Shown one piece after another: positions 6,643 to 15,090 of a stretch of 25,726 bases of DNA. How positions within the stretch are numbered: the stretch's first letter is position 1; the number at the start of each line of letters is the position of its first letter. The notes below the pieces were generated by a model. That model was given only the letters and a program-made list of their open reading frames with translations, did not search any database and was not told the DNA's origin. Source of the DNA: Bacteroidota bacterium (GTDB taxonomy: Bacteria > Bacteroidota > Bacteroidia > Flavobacteriales > Weeksellaceae); NCBI GenBank assembly GCA_023420435.1, contig JAEZWE010000108.1, positions 1 to 25,726 of the forward strand, in the 5' to 3' direction. A program made the translations under genes and the position numbers.

Positions 6643-8100
6643 TTACTGATATCTCTGATGCTCTTTATTTTTCGAAAATCTTTGAACAATTGGTTTGAAA
6701 AACGCCTTGTACTTTTCAGCATCAAATAACTGAGAATCTGTTAAGGCCTTATATGTCATCCAAATTCCAAAAGGAAGAAGAATTATATTGGGAAGCCAGG
6801 CTGCAAAATAGGGATTCAGTTTCCCGGTCCAGGCAAAATTTTCAACCGTAAGATTCAAAACATAAAAAATAATAAATATTAGGATGGCAATAACGACGGG
6901 AAGTCCCATTCCTCCTTTCCTAATGATGGATCCTAAACTGGCACCAATTAAAAAGAAAATAATGCAGGTTACAGAATACGAAATAATTCTCTGCTGATAT
7001 ATAATGACTTTACTTGACGATTTGATAATTGGATTTAGTTCCTGTTCTCTATTATTAACGGAAGCCTTTAAATTTTCAAGTTTTGAATAAGCACTAAAAA
7101 TAACATCATTTTTGTTGTCTTTTTTTAGGGTATCTGCTTTAAACTGAAGCTTTGGGGAGGTTAAAGTTTTTGGACTTTTATCAATATAATACAGACTTGG
7201 GTTTACTTGCGATGTAAGATCTGCTCCTATACTTTTAAAAGTAGTTTCGTTTTCTTTTTTCTGTTTTGCGATGTGTTCCGTAAGCTGATTGAATGTTTTA
7301 AATCGGTAATCATCCGTAATTTGCTCTTTTTCGATGGCTTTGTTTATCACTTCACTAATATCAAAAAGAGAACTTAAAGTGTCGAATTTTATCGCTTGAT
7401 CCGGTTGTTTTAACCTTTCGTTCATGTTTTTATTAGAAATATTTTCATCAAAAACATACCCGTCGAAAAGAACCAGTTTTATATAATTTTTATTTTCTGC
7501 GGGAACAAACTTTCCTTTTTTTGCGACAATGGATTGTTGATCTTCAAAGGAATGGGCTTTTTTGTGAACAAAAACCCCTTCAATATTTTCACCGCTTTCT
7601 CCATAAATTTTATCAAATTTCACCAAATATCCAGGAATTTGATCGATAAATTGACCCGGAGTAAAATTCAGTGCCGGCTTTGTGGCTGCAATGTTGTACA
7701 GCATATTTTTGGCTTTTCGTTGAAAATCGGGAATAATATTATTAGAAAAGAAATAGAGAATAATCGAAAGTAAAACACTCACCAAAAAAAGCGGCATCAT
7801 AATTCGTGTGAGTGAAATTCCGGCAGCTTTCATCGCCGCCAATTCGTAACGTTCTCCAAATTCCCCAAAAGTCATGATAGAGGAAAGCAGAATAGTTAAA
7901 GGCAAAATCATACTGATTACACTAACTCCCATGTAGAAAAGAAGTTTCAGGATTTCAGTGTAGCTTAACCCTTTTCCCATAAACTGCCCAATTTGGATCC
8001 AGATAATGTTCACCACAAAAATGAAAAACAACACACTGAAAATAAAAAAGAACGGTCCGAAAAAAGTTTTTATAACGTACTTATCTAAAATTTTAAGCAT
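6643..8100 (-). CDS. LptF/LptG-family permease (YjgP/YjgQ)
   Basis: A 485-residue permease of the LPS export ABC transporter, expected to pair with LptB2 in the inner membrane and pull LPS toward the Lpt bridge. The start is set at the ATG at 8100-8098 (MLKILDKYVIKTF); the in-frame TTG two codons earlier is the end of a -7 box. Transmembrane segments lie at about 12-37, 48-75 and 95-117. The family motif GEFGERYELAAMKAAGIS (about 73-90) contains the coupling region. The large periplasmic domain (about 130-370) is followed by three more hydrophobic segments (about 372-395, 400-420 and 425-450). The family has a LptF and a LptG; Bacteroidetes often keep two such genes apart and I cannot assign which this is. 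It is divergent from nothing and lies behind the LolA-like gene, separated by a terminator. Confidence 0.88.
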   Translation of the reverse strand: MLKILDKYVIKTFFGPFFFIFSVLFFIFVVNIIWIQIGQFMGKGLSYTEILKLLFYMGVSVISMILPLTILLSSIMTFGEFGERYELAAMKAAGISLTRIMMPLFLVSVLLSIILYFFSNNIIPDFQRKAKNMLYNIAATKPALNFTPGQFIDQIPGYLVKFDKIYGESGENIEGVFVHKKAHSFEDQQSIVAKKGKFVPAENKNYIKLVLFDGYVFDENISNKNMNERLKQPDQAIKFDTLSSLFDISEVINKAIEKEQITDDYRFKTFNQLTEHIAKQKKENETTFKSIGADLTSQVNPSLYYIDKSPKTLTSPKLQFKADTLKKDNKNDVIFSAYSKLENLKASVNNREQELNPIIKSSSKVIIYQQRIISYSVTCIIFFLIGASLGSIIRKGGMGLPVVIAILIFIIFYVLNLTVENFAWTGKLNPYFAAWLPNIILLPFGIWMTYKALTDSQLFDAEKYKAFFKPIVQRFSKNKEHQRYQ

Positions 8101-8103
8101 CCG

Positions 8104-8111
8104 CAAAAGTA
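8104..8111 (-). promoter_or_regulatory. -7 box abutting the lptF-type start codon
   Basis: TACTTTTG on the minus strand is a perfect TAnnTTTG match that ends only 3 nt before the ATG. If used, transcription begins at or within the start codon, giving a leaderless mRNA. The box overlaps the T-tract of the LolA-gene terminator. No clear -33 element is seen. Confidence 0.4.
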
Positions 8112-8116
8112 AGAAA

Positions 8117-8143
8117 AAGCCACAAAGAATTTCTTTGTGACTT
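8117..8143 (-). terminator. Terminator of the LolA-like gene
   Basis: CACAAAG (8121-8127) pairs with CTTTGTG (8133-8139) around AATTT, extended by AAG/CTT across one mismatch; on the minus strand it is followed by a run of Ts. It lies 23 nt past the LolA stop and ends within about 20 nt of the next start codon. Confidence 0.7.
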
Positions 8144-8165
8144 TCAATTTTATATTTTTTTTAAA

Positions 8166-8813
8166 TTAAAGTTCGGTAACAATATAATTTTTGAATTTGT
8201 TCTTATCAAAACTAAACATATCACTAGCCAAATTTTGATTTTCTTTATATTCTTTAATCGCAATAACCGAAACATCTTTGTTATTTCCGTGCTGTTCCAA
8301 TTTTACCATTTGTTTTTTAGCAGTATCTACAAAAAGATAAACGTGCTTTAAACCATTATTTTTAACGGGAGTTAATTTAATGAAATCCGTTTTTACACCA
8401 TTTACGGTTTTTTTACCAACATAGGAAACATTAAAATCTTTTCTATAGTTGGTAAGATAATTAATAGGAGAGAACATCGCATCACTACCATTGGGTTTTG
8501 CCACCGTTACTTCCATGTCTTCGGTGTTGATGTTGTAAATTTTATTTCCGTCGAAAATTTGTTCAGTTTCCATAATTTTCAACTTGTATTTATCTCCTGC
8601 GATATAGTAAATTCCCGGTTCTGTTTTGGTAACTTGTCCATTAACACCGGAACCAAAGGTAAATTTGAAATAGGAGTTTTGCTTTGCCTTGTAATTTTCG
8701 GTTACGGCATCTAAAATTTGTTTGGATTTAGCATCAATTTTTTGTGCTGAAGTCATCATAAAACCTCCAACAACCAATGTTCCTAAAACAATTTTATCTA
8801 ATAAATTTTTCAT
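8166..8813 (-). CDS. LolA-like outer-membrane lipoprotein carrier protein
   Basis: A 215-residue periplasmic protein of the LolA fold. The N-terminus MKNLLDKIVLGTLVVGGFMMTSAQ is a signal peptide with cleavage after about residue 23. The mature part begins with the family-typical stretch KIDAKSKQILDAVTENYKAKQN, then alternating strands (YFKFTF, GIYYIAGDKYKLKI, EQIFDGNKIYNIN) forming the half-barrel that shields lipid acyl chains. In the classical pathway LolA carries lipoproteins from LolCDE to the outer membrane; many Bacteroidetes LolA-like proteins are assigned only by fold, so substrate is not proven. It lies between ftsK and the LptF/G permease, an arrangement that groups envelope-transport genes. 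Confidence 0.85.
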   Translation of the reverse strand: MKNLLDKIVLGTLVVGGFMMTSAQKIDAKSKQILDAVTENYKAKQNSYFKFTFGSGVNGQVTKTEPGIYYIAGDKYKLKIMETEQIFDGNKIYNINTEDMEVTVAKPNGSDAMFSPINYLTNYRKDFNVSYVGKKTVNGVKTDFIKLTPVKNNGLKHVYLFVDTAKKQMVKLEQHGNNKDVSVIAIKEYKENQNLASDMFSFDKNKFKNYIVTEL

Positions 8814-8930
8814 TTTATCAATTTCTTTTTGGATTGAATTTTACTAAAAATGTTAAACCTTTGTTTGAAGTTTAAAATTTCACGACAGTATTTTCAAATA
8901 GTGTTCCAAAGAATTTTAAAATTTTCTTAA

Positions 8931-8952
8931 AATTGATGAATTCATATCAATT
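8931..8952 (-). terminator. Weak hairpin after ftsK
   Basis: AATTGAT (8931-8937) pairs with ATCAATT (8946-8952) with an inner GAA/TTC and a 2-nt bulge. It lies 6 nt past the ftsK stop but has only a broken T-tract, so it may be a weak terminator or just AT-rich symmetry. Confidence 0.25.
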
Positions 8953-8957
8953 AAATT

Positions 8958-11459
8958 CTAATTTTTCAAATTTTCTAGAAATTGTTCAAGGGAATTAAGG
9001 TCAGAAATTATTACTTCTCTTGCTTTTGCACCGTTGAAACCACCTACAATTCCGCTGGCTTCCAGTTGATCCATAATTCTTCCAGCTCTGTTGTAACCTA
9101 ATTTCAATTGTCTTTGAAGCATTGATGTAGAACCTTGTTGTGTAGAAACCACAATTCTTGCGGCGTCTTCAAAAAGAGCATCTTTTTCATTCGGATCAAA
9201 AGAACCTGCAGTTGAAGAAGATTCTTCAGAAGGCGCTTCTGGAAGAATAAATGCAGAAGCGTAGCCTTTTTGCTCACCAACATATTCTACAATTTTTTCA
9301 ACTTCTGGAGTGTCAACAAAAGCACATTGAAGTCTTAAAATTTCATTTCCGTTGAAATAAAGCATATCACCTTTTCCAATGAGTTGATCTGCACCAGGAG
9401 AATCTAAAATGGTTCTGGAATCTACACTGGAAATTACTCGGAAAGCAGCTCTTGCAGGGAAATTGGCTTTTATCATCCCTGTAATTACATTTACAGAAGG
9501 TCTTTGTGTCGCTACAATTAAGTGAATTCCAACCGCTCTTGCTAATTGCGCTAATCTTGCAATTGGATGTTCCACTTCTTTTCCGGCAGTCATAATCAAA
9601 TCTGCAAATTCATCCACTACCAAAACAATGTAGGGAAGATAACGGTGTCCGTTTTCAGGATTTAGTTTTCTTTCTACAAATTTTTTATTGTATTCTTTAA
9701 TGGTTCTACAGAATGCATTTTTCAATAATTCGTAACGCGTATCCATTTCTACACAAAGCGAATTCAATGTATTAATTACTTTGTGAGTGTCAGTTATGAT
9801 GGCATCTTCAGCGTCCGGTAATTTTGCTAAATAGTGTCTTTCAATTTTTGAATAAAGGGTTAATTCCACTTTTTTCGGATCTACCATTACAAATTTCAGT
9901 TCACTCGGATGTTTTTTGTAAAGCAATGAAGTTAAAATGGCGTTAATTCCTACAGATTTTCCCTGTCCAGTTGCTCCAGCCATTAAAAGGTGTGGCATTT
10001 TTGCCAAATCTGCCATGAAAATTTCATTGGAAATGGTTTTTCCAAAAACCACCGGCAAATCCATATCAGTATTTTGAAATTTATGAGAAGCAATAACGCT
10101 TCGCATGGAAACCATCGTTGGATTTTTTCTTGGAACTTCAATACCAATAGTTCCTTTTCCCGGCATTGGTGCAATAATCCTGATTCCTAAAGCAGAAAGA
10201 TTAAGTGCAATGTCATCCTGCAATTTTTTAATCGCCGAAACACGAATTCCAGCTTCGGGAACAATTTCGTAAAGCGTAACGGTAGGTCCAATGGTGGCTT
10301 TAATTTCGGCAATTCCAACATTGAAATTTTTCAGAAGTCCAACAATTTTATTTTTGTTTTCTTCCAATTCTTCCTTGTTTACAGAAATTTCTTCACTTCC
10401 ATAATCTTTCAAAAGATCTAGGGTAGGCATTTTGAAAGTCGCCAAATCTAAAGTATGGTCATAAAGTCCATGTTCTTTTACCAATTCTGCCGATTTTTTG
10501 TCGAATTCATCTAATTCATCAACTTCTTGAGCTACTTCCACTTTAAAATCGAAATTATCGGTTTCAGATTTCAAATTTTGAGTTTTTGGAGCAGAAGAAT
10601 CCGAAACATCAAGATTCACTGATGGAGCTACAACTGCTGTAGAAGCAGCTATTGCAGCAGATTCGGTTTCAAAAGAAGTTTTGTTGGGTGTCGAAATTGT
10701 TTCCAGCTCGTTGGAAACGGTTACATTGGGAAAACCTTTTGGAGTCTCTGTTTTTGTAACATTTTCCAAAATTTCTTTTTTGGGAATTTCGTTGCCGTCT
10801 TCTGAAATTTCTTGAAGTTCCGAGTCTGCATCAAAATTCTCTTCAGAATTGGGTAACATCGATTTTACTCTTCCAACGGTTGCTTCATTAATGTCATTAA
10901 GCTTTTGTTTTATTGCGCTTGGACGCATGTTGAATTCCAAAATAAAATATAAAGCAATGCTTACCAAAAGAACTACCCATAAACCAACTTCCCCGATAAT
11001 AGAACTTAAAAAATCTACAATTTGAAAACCATAAACTCCGCTTAAAGTTCCAACACCTTTAGTAATAGCACCAAAAAAAATAGGTAGCCAACAAATAAAA
11101 AATAGGGAATGACCAATGGTTTTCCATGGCTTGAAGTATTTTTTCTTTAAAATTAAAAGTCCAAAAACACCTACAAGAAAAGCCACAATAAAAGCCGCTA
11201 CACCTAAACTGTCGAAAATGAAAACTTTACCAAACCAATCTCCTAATTTTCCAAAAAGATTGGAGGATTTTACGGTTTTATCCAACATGTTTCCGGCTTG
11301 GCTTTGATCTGCTTTCCAATTCAGAAGATAGGAAGCAAAAGAAATGGCCATAACAACGGCTACAACTATCAAAGAAATTCCGAAAAAAATGCGAGGTTTT
11401 GAAAGAATTTTCCCTTGGTTTTGGGAAGTTTCAACGTTATTTTTAGTGTTCTTGTCCAT
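8958..11459 (-). CDS. ftsK: FtsK/SpoIIIE DNA translocase
   Basis: An 833-residue hexameric DNA pump that clears and resolves chromosomes at the division septum. The N-terminal region (about 25-177) has four to five membrane segments that anchor it at the septum. A low-complexity acidic linker covers about 200-340. The alpha/beta motor follows, with Walker A GATGQGKSVG (495-504), VMVDPKKVELTLY (524-536), Walker B VVDEFADLI (614-622) and the VATQRPSVNVITGMIKANFP block (about 648-667). The C-terminal gamma domain (about 765-833, with SMLQRQLKLGYNRAGRIMD) is a winged helix that reads polar DNA motifs. All motor residues are intact. The 145-bp gap to the downstream LolA gene holds little beyond a weak hairpin. 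Confidence 0.96.
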   Translation of the reverse strand: MDKNTKNNVETSQNQGKILSKPRIFFGISLIVVAVVMAISFASYLLNWKADQSQAGNMLDKTVKSSNLFGKLGDWFGKVFIFDSLGVAAFIVAFLVGVFGLLILKKKYFKPWKTIGHSLFFICWLPIFFGAITKGVGTLSGVYGFQIVDFLSSIIGEVGLWVVLLVSIALYFILEFNMRPSAIKQKLNDINEATVGRVKSMLPNSEENFDADSELQEISEDGNEIPKKEILENVTKTETPKGFPNVTVSNELETISTPNKTSFETESAAIAASTAVVAPSVNLDVSDSSAPKTQNLKSETDNFDFKVEVAQEVDELDEFDKKSAELVKEHGLYDHTLDLATFKMPTLDLLKDYGSEEISVNKEELEENKNKIVGLLKNFNVGIAEIKATIGPTVTLYEIVPEAGIRVSAIKKLQDDIALNLSALGIRIIAPMPGKGTIGIEVPRKNPTMVSMRSVIASHKFQNTDMDLPVVFGKTISNEIFMADLAKMPHLLMAGATGQGKSVGINAILTSLLYKKHPSELKFVMVDPKKVELTLYSKIERHYLAKLPDAEDAIITDTHKVINTLNSLCVEMDTRYELLKNAFCRTIKEYNKKFVERKLNPENGHRYLPYIVLVVDEFADLIMTAGKEVEHPIARLAQLARAVGIHLIVATQRPSVNVITGMIKANFPARAAFRVISSVDSRTILDSPGADQLIGKGDMLYFNGNEILRLQCAFVDTPEVEKIVEYVGEQKGYASAFILPEAPSEESSSTAGSFDPNEKDALFEDAARIVVSTQQGSTSMLQRQLKLGYNRAGRIMDQLEASGIVGGFNGAKAREVIISDLNSLEQFLENLKN

Positions 11460-11473
11460 AATTTCAATCTGGG

Positions 11474-11481
11474 CAAATTTA
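11474..11481 (-). promoter_or_regulatory. -7 box of ftsK
   Basis: TAAATTTG on the minus strand is a perfect TAnnTTTG, 14 nt upstream of the ftsK ATG, giving a predicted leader of about 8-11 nt. A clear -33 element is not seen. The remainder of the 192-bp divergent gap (11460-11651) holds this box, the ccsBA box and AT-rich filler. Confidence 0.45.
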
Positions 11482-11602
11482 ATTTTTTTTGTTGAATTTA
11501 TTCAGCGAAAAGTAATTTAATCAAAAAGAAATATTGAAAATTTTTGAATAATGCAAATGATAAAAAGCAGGGTTTTCATTCGTTCATTCAAAATATCATC
11601 CT

Positions 11603-11610
11603 TATTTTTG
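11603..11610 (+). promoter_or_regulatory. -7 box of the ccsBA gene
   Basis: TATTTTTG matches TAnnTTTG perfectly and lies 41 nt upstream of the ATG at 11652. The -33 element is not obvious, so this is a moderate-confidence call. Confidence 0.45.
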
Positions 11611-11651
11611 CGAAGCTTAAATTTTAATTATCAATTCCTTATATTCTCATC

Positions 11652-14600
11652 ATGAAGAAAATTCAGGATATCCTTATTTCCACACGAACCATGGCTGTTT
11701 TGTTGCTTGTTTACGCGTTTTCCATGGCGTATGCAACTTTTTTGGAAAACGACTATGGAACCCCGGCTGCAAAAGCATTAATTTATGAAGCAAAATGGTT
11801 TGAAGTTTTGATGCTACTTCTTATTTTAAATTTTATAGGAAATATTTATCGATACAAACTTTGGAGAAAAGGAAAATTGCCGGTTTTAGTTTTTCACTTG
11901 GCTTTTATTTTACTTTTTATTGGAGGCGCAATTACGCGTTATATCAGTTATGAAGGAATTATGCATATTCGGGAAGGACAAACTTCCAATGAAATTGTAA
12001 CCGATAAAAACTTTTTTAAAATTCAGATTGAAGAAAAAGGTGATGTATTGAATTACAAAGATGTTCCGCATTTAATGTCACCCAAAAGCAAAGACTTTAA
12101 AGCAGCTTACGATTATCATGGAAAGAAAATTTCTGTAAAAACGGTTGATTTTATCCAACGAAAGAAAGATACACTTCATGCAAATCCAAACGGAACGGAA
12201 TATTTACATTTCGTTGTTGCAGGACAAAAAGGACGTGAAAATTATTTTTTGAAATCTGGTGAGTCAAAATCTATTGGAGGAATGTTGATTTCTTTTAACA
12301 GACCTATTGAAGGAGCGGTAGAATTTAAAAAAGAAAATGAAAATCTTTTCATAAAATCGCCACAAGATGCAGGTTTTATGACGATGGCAACACAAGCAAC
12401 CGGAACTGTAAAAAAAGAGGTTTATGAACCTTTAGTTTTAAGAAGTTTGTATACTATTGGTGAATTAAGAATTGTGGTTCCTGAAGGTATCAGAAAAGGA
12501 AAATTGGAATATTATGAAGGAGATAGAAAGAAAGACCAGTTTACGCCGGATTTGTTAACGGTTGAAGTTCAAGGTCCAAAAACGAAAAAAAATGTTGAAT
12601 TGGTCGTAGAGAAAGGAAATCCTAATCTTTACAAACAAATTAATTTGGATGGTTTAAACATCATGTTAGGATTTGGTCCAAAAGTTTACAATACACCTTT
12701 TGCCTTGAAGTTAGAAGATTTTGTGATGGAAACTTATCCGGGAAGTTCTTCTCCAAGTGCTTATGAAAGTCATGTAAAAATTATTGACGAAGGCAAAGAA
12801 ACACCCTATAAAATCTATATGAATCATGTTCTCAATCATAAAGGATATCGTTTCTTTCAAGCGAGTTTTGATAGTGATCGACAAGGAACGGTACTTTCTG
12901 TAAATCATGATTTTTGGGGAACTTTGGTGTCATACATCGGTTATACTTTACTTTTTGGAGGAATGTTTTTTATTTTCTTTTGGAAAGGAACTCATTTTTG
13001 GAAATTAAATTCGATGTTGAAAAATATCAGCAAAAAGAAAATGGCTTCAATTGCATTGTTGTTTTTCTCAATTTTCATTTTTTCGCAAAAAATTGAAACT
13101 CATGGAACTTCAGATGGAAGTCGAGAAAATGTAAAAACTTCTAAGGAAGTTGGAACACATACTCATGAAGATGGAACAGTTCATGCTAATGATGCGCATA
13201 ATGAACCGCAGGTTAAGACAACGCAGCCTCAACAAAATTCGGTAGCAAGATCTTTTCAGACGATGCAAACGATTTCTCCGGATGAAGCCATTTCGAGAAA
13301 TAAAATTTCAAAAGAACATGCTGATAAATTTGGATATCTTTTGGTTCAAAATTATGAAGGTAGAATAGTTCCTATCAACACCCAAGCTTTAGATGTTTTA
13401 CGAAAATTATACAAACACGATAAATTTAAAGGAACAGACGGAAAATCCTTAACCGCAGAACAGTGGTTTCTTTCCGTAAATACGGATACTCCAAGTTGGA
13501 CGATGGTTCCTTTAATAAAAGTAGGGACAAAAGGTGGAGATGAACTGAAAAATAAAACCAAAGCAAACGACGAAGGTTATACGACTTTAATGAATCTTTT
13601 TCCGGCAAATCCAGACGGAAGTTTAACTTATATTTTAGAAGAAGATTATCAAACCGCTTTCCGCAAAAAACCTGCAGAGCAAACCAATTACGATAAAGAG
13701 GTAATTTCTGTAAATGAAAGAGTTCAGATTTTCAATGAATTTTTCAGCGGACAGTTTATGAGAATTGTTCCCGTAAAAAATGATCCGAATTCAACTTGGC
13801 ATTCTTGGTTGGATCAAAATATGGAGCCAGATATGGAGTCTCAAAATGTTATGGGGCCTTATTTTGCGTCTGTTTTGGAAGCCCAGCAAACTGGAAATTG
13901 GTCCAAAGCAGATTCAGAATTAAAGAAATTATCAGATTATCAACAAAATTGGGGTAAAAATGTGGTTCCTGCGAAATCGAAAGTGGATTTAGAGGTTTTT
14001 ATGAACAAAGCCAATATCAATTTTTGGTTGATGATTTTTTATTCGATGATTGGAGGTTTATTGGTCATTCTTGGATTTGTAGAACTTTTTAAACCCAATA
14101 AAATTCTAAATAAAATCATCAAAGGATTAATTATTTTAGGCTGTGTTGGTTATTTTTTACAATTTTTAGGGTTGGTTGGAAGATGGTATATTTCCGGACA
14201 TGCACCTTGGAGTAATGGTTACGAAGCGATAATTTTCATTTCTTGGGTGGGAATTTCAGCAGGTTTAATTTTGTACAGAAATTCGAACGCATTAATTCCG
14301 GCTGCAGGATTTATGGTGGCTGTAATTATGATGGGATTTGCGCATGGAGGTTCTGCTTTGGATCCGCAAATTACACCGCTTGTTCCGGTTTTAAAATCGT
14401 ATTGGTTGATTATCCATGTTGCTATTATTACCGCCAGTTACGGATTTTTCGGATTGTCCTTTGTAATAGCAATGATTGTTTTGGTTTTTTACATTATTGC
14501 CAGCAAAAATCAGCATAAAATTCATCATAATTCTACATTGAAAGAATTGACCATCGTTTCGGAAATGTCGCTTCATATTGGTCTTTTTGCTTTAACTGTT

Positions 14601-14948
14601 GGAACATTTTTAGGCGGAATTTGGGCTAACGAATCTTGGGGAAGATATTGGAGCTGGGATCCAAAAGAAACTTGGGCTTTTATTTCTGTGATGATTTACG
14701 CTTTTGTATTACACATGCGTTTAGTTCCGGGATTGCGTTCAAGATGGGCATTTCATACCGCTTCCATGTTTGCCATTTCTTCGGTAATTATGACCTATTT
14801 CGGCGTAAATTATTATTTAAGTGGATTGCATTCTTATGCTGCAGGAGATCCGGTTCCAGTTCCCATTTGGGTATATTTGGGGGCTTCAGGAATGTTACTT
14901 CTTTCCGGAATTTCATTCTTTAAATTCCGAAGTTTTCATAAAAAATAA
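11652..14948 (+). CDS. ccsA: Fused cytochrome c biogenesis protein CcsBA (ResB-CcsA)
   Basis: A 1098-residue system II cytochrome c synthase, which exports heme and attaches it to CXXCH sites in apocytochromes. Residues 1-100 have the ResB-type N-terminal segments, followed by a large periplasmic ResB/CcsB domain (about 105-430) and a hydrophobic segment near 422-445 (YIGYTLLFGGMFFIFFW). A second segment at about 465-480 precedes a histidine-rich stretch (THTHEDGTVHANDAH, about 501-516) and a further periplasmic region. The C-terminal half (about 795-1098) is CcsA with the heme-handling WWD motif WGRYWSWDPKETW (about 996-1008) and external histidines in SGHAPWSNGYEA (about 853), WLIIHV (about 922) and SGLHSYA. 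Fusion of both halves is usual in Bacteroidetes and epsilon-proteobacteria. It is a single-gene unit closed by a strong terminator. Confidence 0.93.
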   Translation: MKKIQDILISTRTMAVLLLVYAFSMAYATFLENDYGTPAAKALIYEAKWFEVLMLLLILNFIGNIYRYKLWRKGKLPVLVFHLAFILLFIGGAITRYISYEGIMHIREGQTSNEIVTDKNFFKIQIEEKGDVLNYKDVPHLMSPKSKDFKAAYDYHGKKISVKTVDFIQRKKDTLHANPNGTEYLHFVVAGQKGRENYFLKSGESKSIGGMLISFNRPIEGAVEFKKENENLFIKSPQDAGFMTMATQATGTVKKEVYEPLVLRSLYTIGELRIVVPEGIRKGKLEYYEGDRKKDQFTPDLLTVEVQGPKTKKNVELVVEKGNPNLYKQINLDGLNIMLGFGPKVYNTPFALKLEDFVMETYPGSSSPSAYESHVKIIDEGKETPYKIYMNHVLNHKGYRFFQASFDSDRQGTVLSVNHDFWGTLVSYIGYTLLFGGMFFIFFWKGTHFWKLNSMLKNISKKKMASIALLFFSIFIFSQKIETHGTSDGSRENVKTSKEVGTHTHEDGTVHANDAHNEPQVKTTQPQQNSVARSFQTMQTISPDEAISRNKISKEHADKFGYLLVQNYEGRIVPINTQALDVLRKLYKHDKFKGTDGKSLTAEQWFLSVNTDTPSWTMVPLIKVGTKGGDELKNKTKANDEGYTTLMNLFPANPDGSLTYILEEDYQTAFRKKPAEQTNYDKEVISVNERVQIFNEFFSGQFMRIVPVKNDPNSTWHSWLDQNMEPDMESQNVMGPYFASVLEAQQTGNWSKADSELKKLSDYQQNWGKNVVPAKSKVDLEVFMNKANINFWLMIFYSMIGGLLVILGFVELFKPNKILNKIIKGLIILGCVGYFLQFLGLVGRWYISGHAPWSNGYEAIIFISWVGISAGLILYRNSNALIPAAGFMVAVIMMGFAHGGSALDPQITPLVPVLKSYWLIIHVAIITASYGFFGLSFVIAMIVLVFYIIASKNQHKIHHNSTLKELTIVSEMSLHIGLFALTVGTFLGGIWANESWGRYWSWDPKETWAFISVMIYAFVLHMRLVPGLRSRWAFHTASMFAISSVIMTYFGVNYYLSGLHSYAAGDPVPVPIWVYLGASGMLLLSGISFFKFRSFHKK

Positions 14949-14965
14949 ATTTCAAAAAAATATTT

Positions 14966-14998
14966 AAAACGGTTTCAACTTTTGAAGCCGTTTTTTTT
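14966..14998 (+). terminator. Terminator of the ccsBA gene
   Basis: AAAACGGTTTCAA pairs with TTGAAGCCGTTTT (13 positions with one G-U), followed by eight Ts at 14991-14998. Strong rho-independent form. Confidence 0.85.
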
Positions 14999-15020
14999 GA
15001 TTTAAAATTTTTAAAATATT

Positions 15021-15052
15021 TTGTAGGAATTTCAAAAAATATTATATCTTTA
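15021..15052 (+). promoter_or_regulatory. Promoter of the SPFH-RHH operon
   Basis: TTG at 15021-15023 and TATCTTTA at 15045-15052 (7 of 8 to TAnnTTTG) are spaced by 21 nt. Transcription would start about 15056-15059, inside the ATATC repeat region, giving a leader of about 33 nt. Confidence 0.5.
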
Positions 15053-15071
15053 TGATATCAAAATAATATCA
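15041..15071 (+). promoter_or_regulatory. Three ATnATATC direct repeats with 11-bp phasing (candidate operator)
   Basis: ATTATATCT (15041-15049), ATGATATCA (15052-15060) and ATAATATCA (15063-15071) start exactly 11 bp apart, one helical turn each. The first overlaps the -7 box, and the other two cover the start of transcription. The last two also form the inverted repeat TGATAT/ATATCA (15053-15058, 15066-15071). Ribbon-helix-helix repressors bind such helically phased short sites, and an RHH gene ends the operon, so autoregulation is a reasonable inference. Confidence 0.45.
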
Positions 15072-15090
15072 ACTTTAAAAATAAAAAATC

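Noticed and set aside
14243..14923. Overlapping plus-strand frames of 91 and 95 residues within ccsBA
   Set aside because: Different frame inside the 1098-residue coding region; composition rich in Cys, Phe and Gly-Ser runs as in shadow frames.
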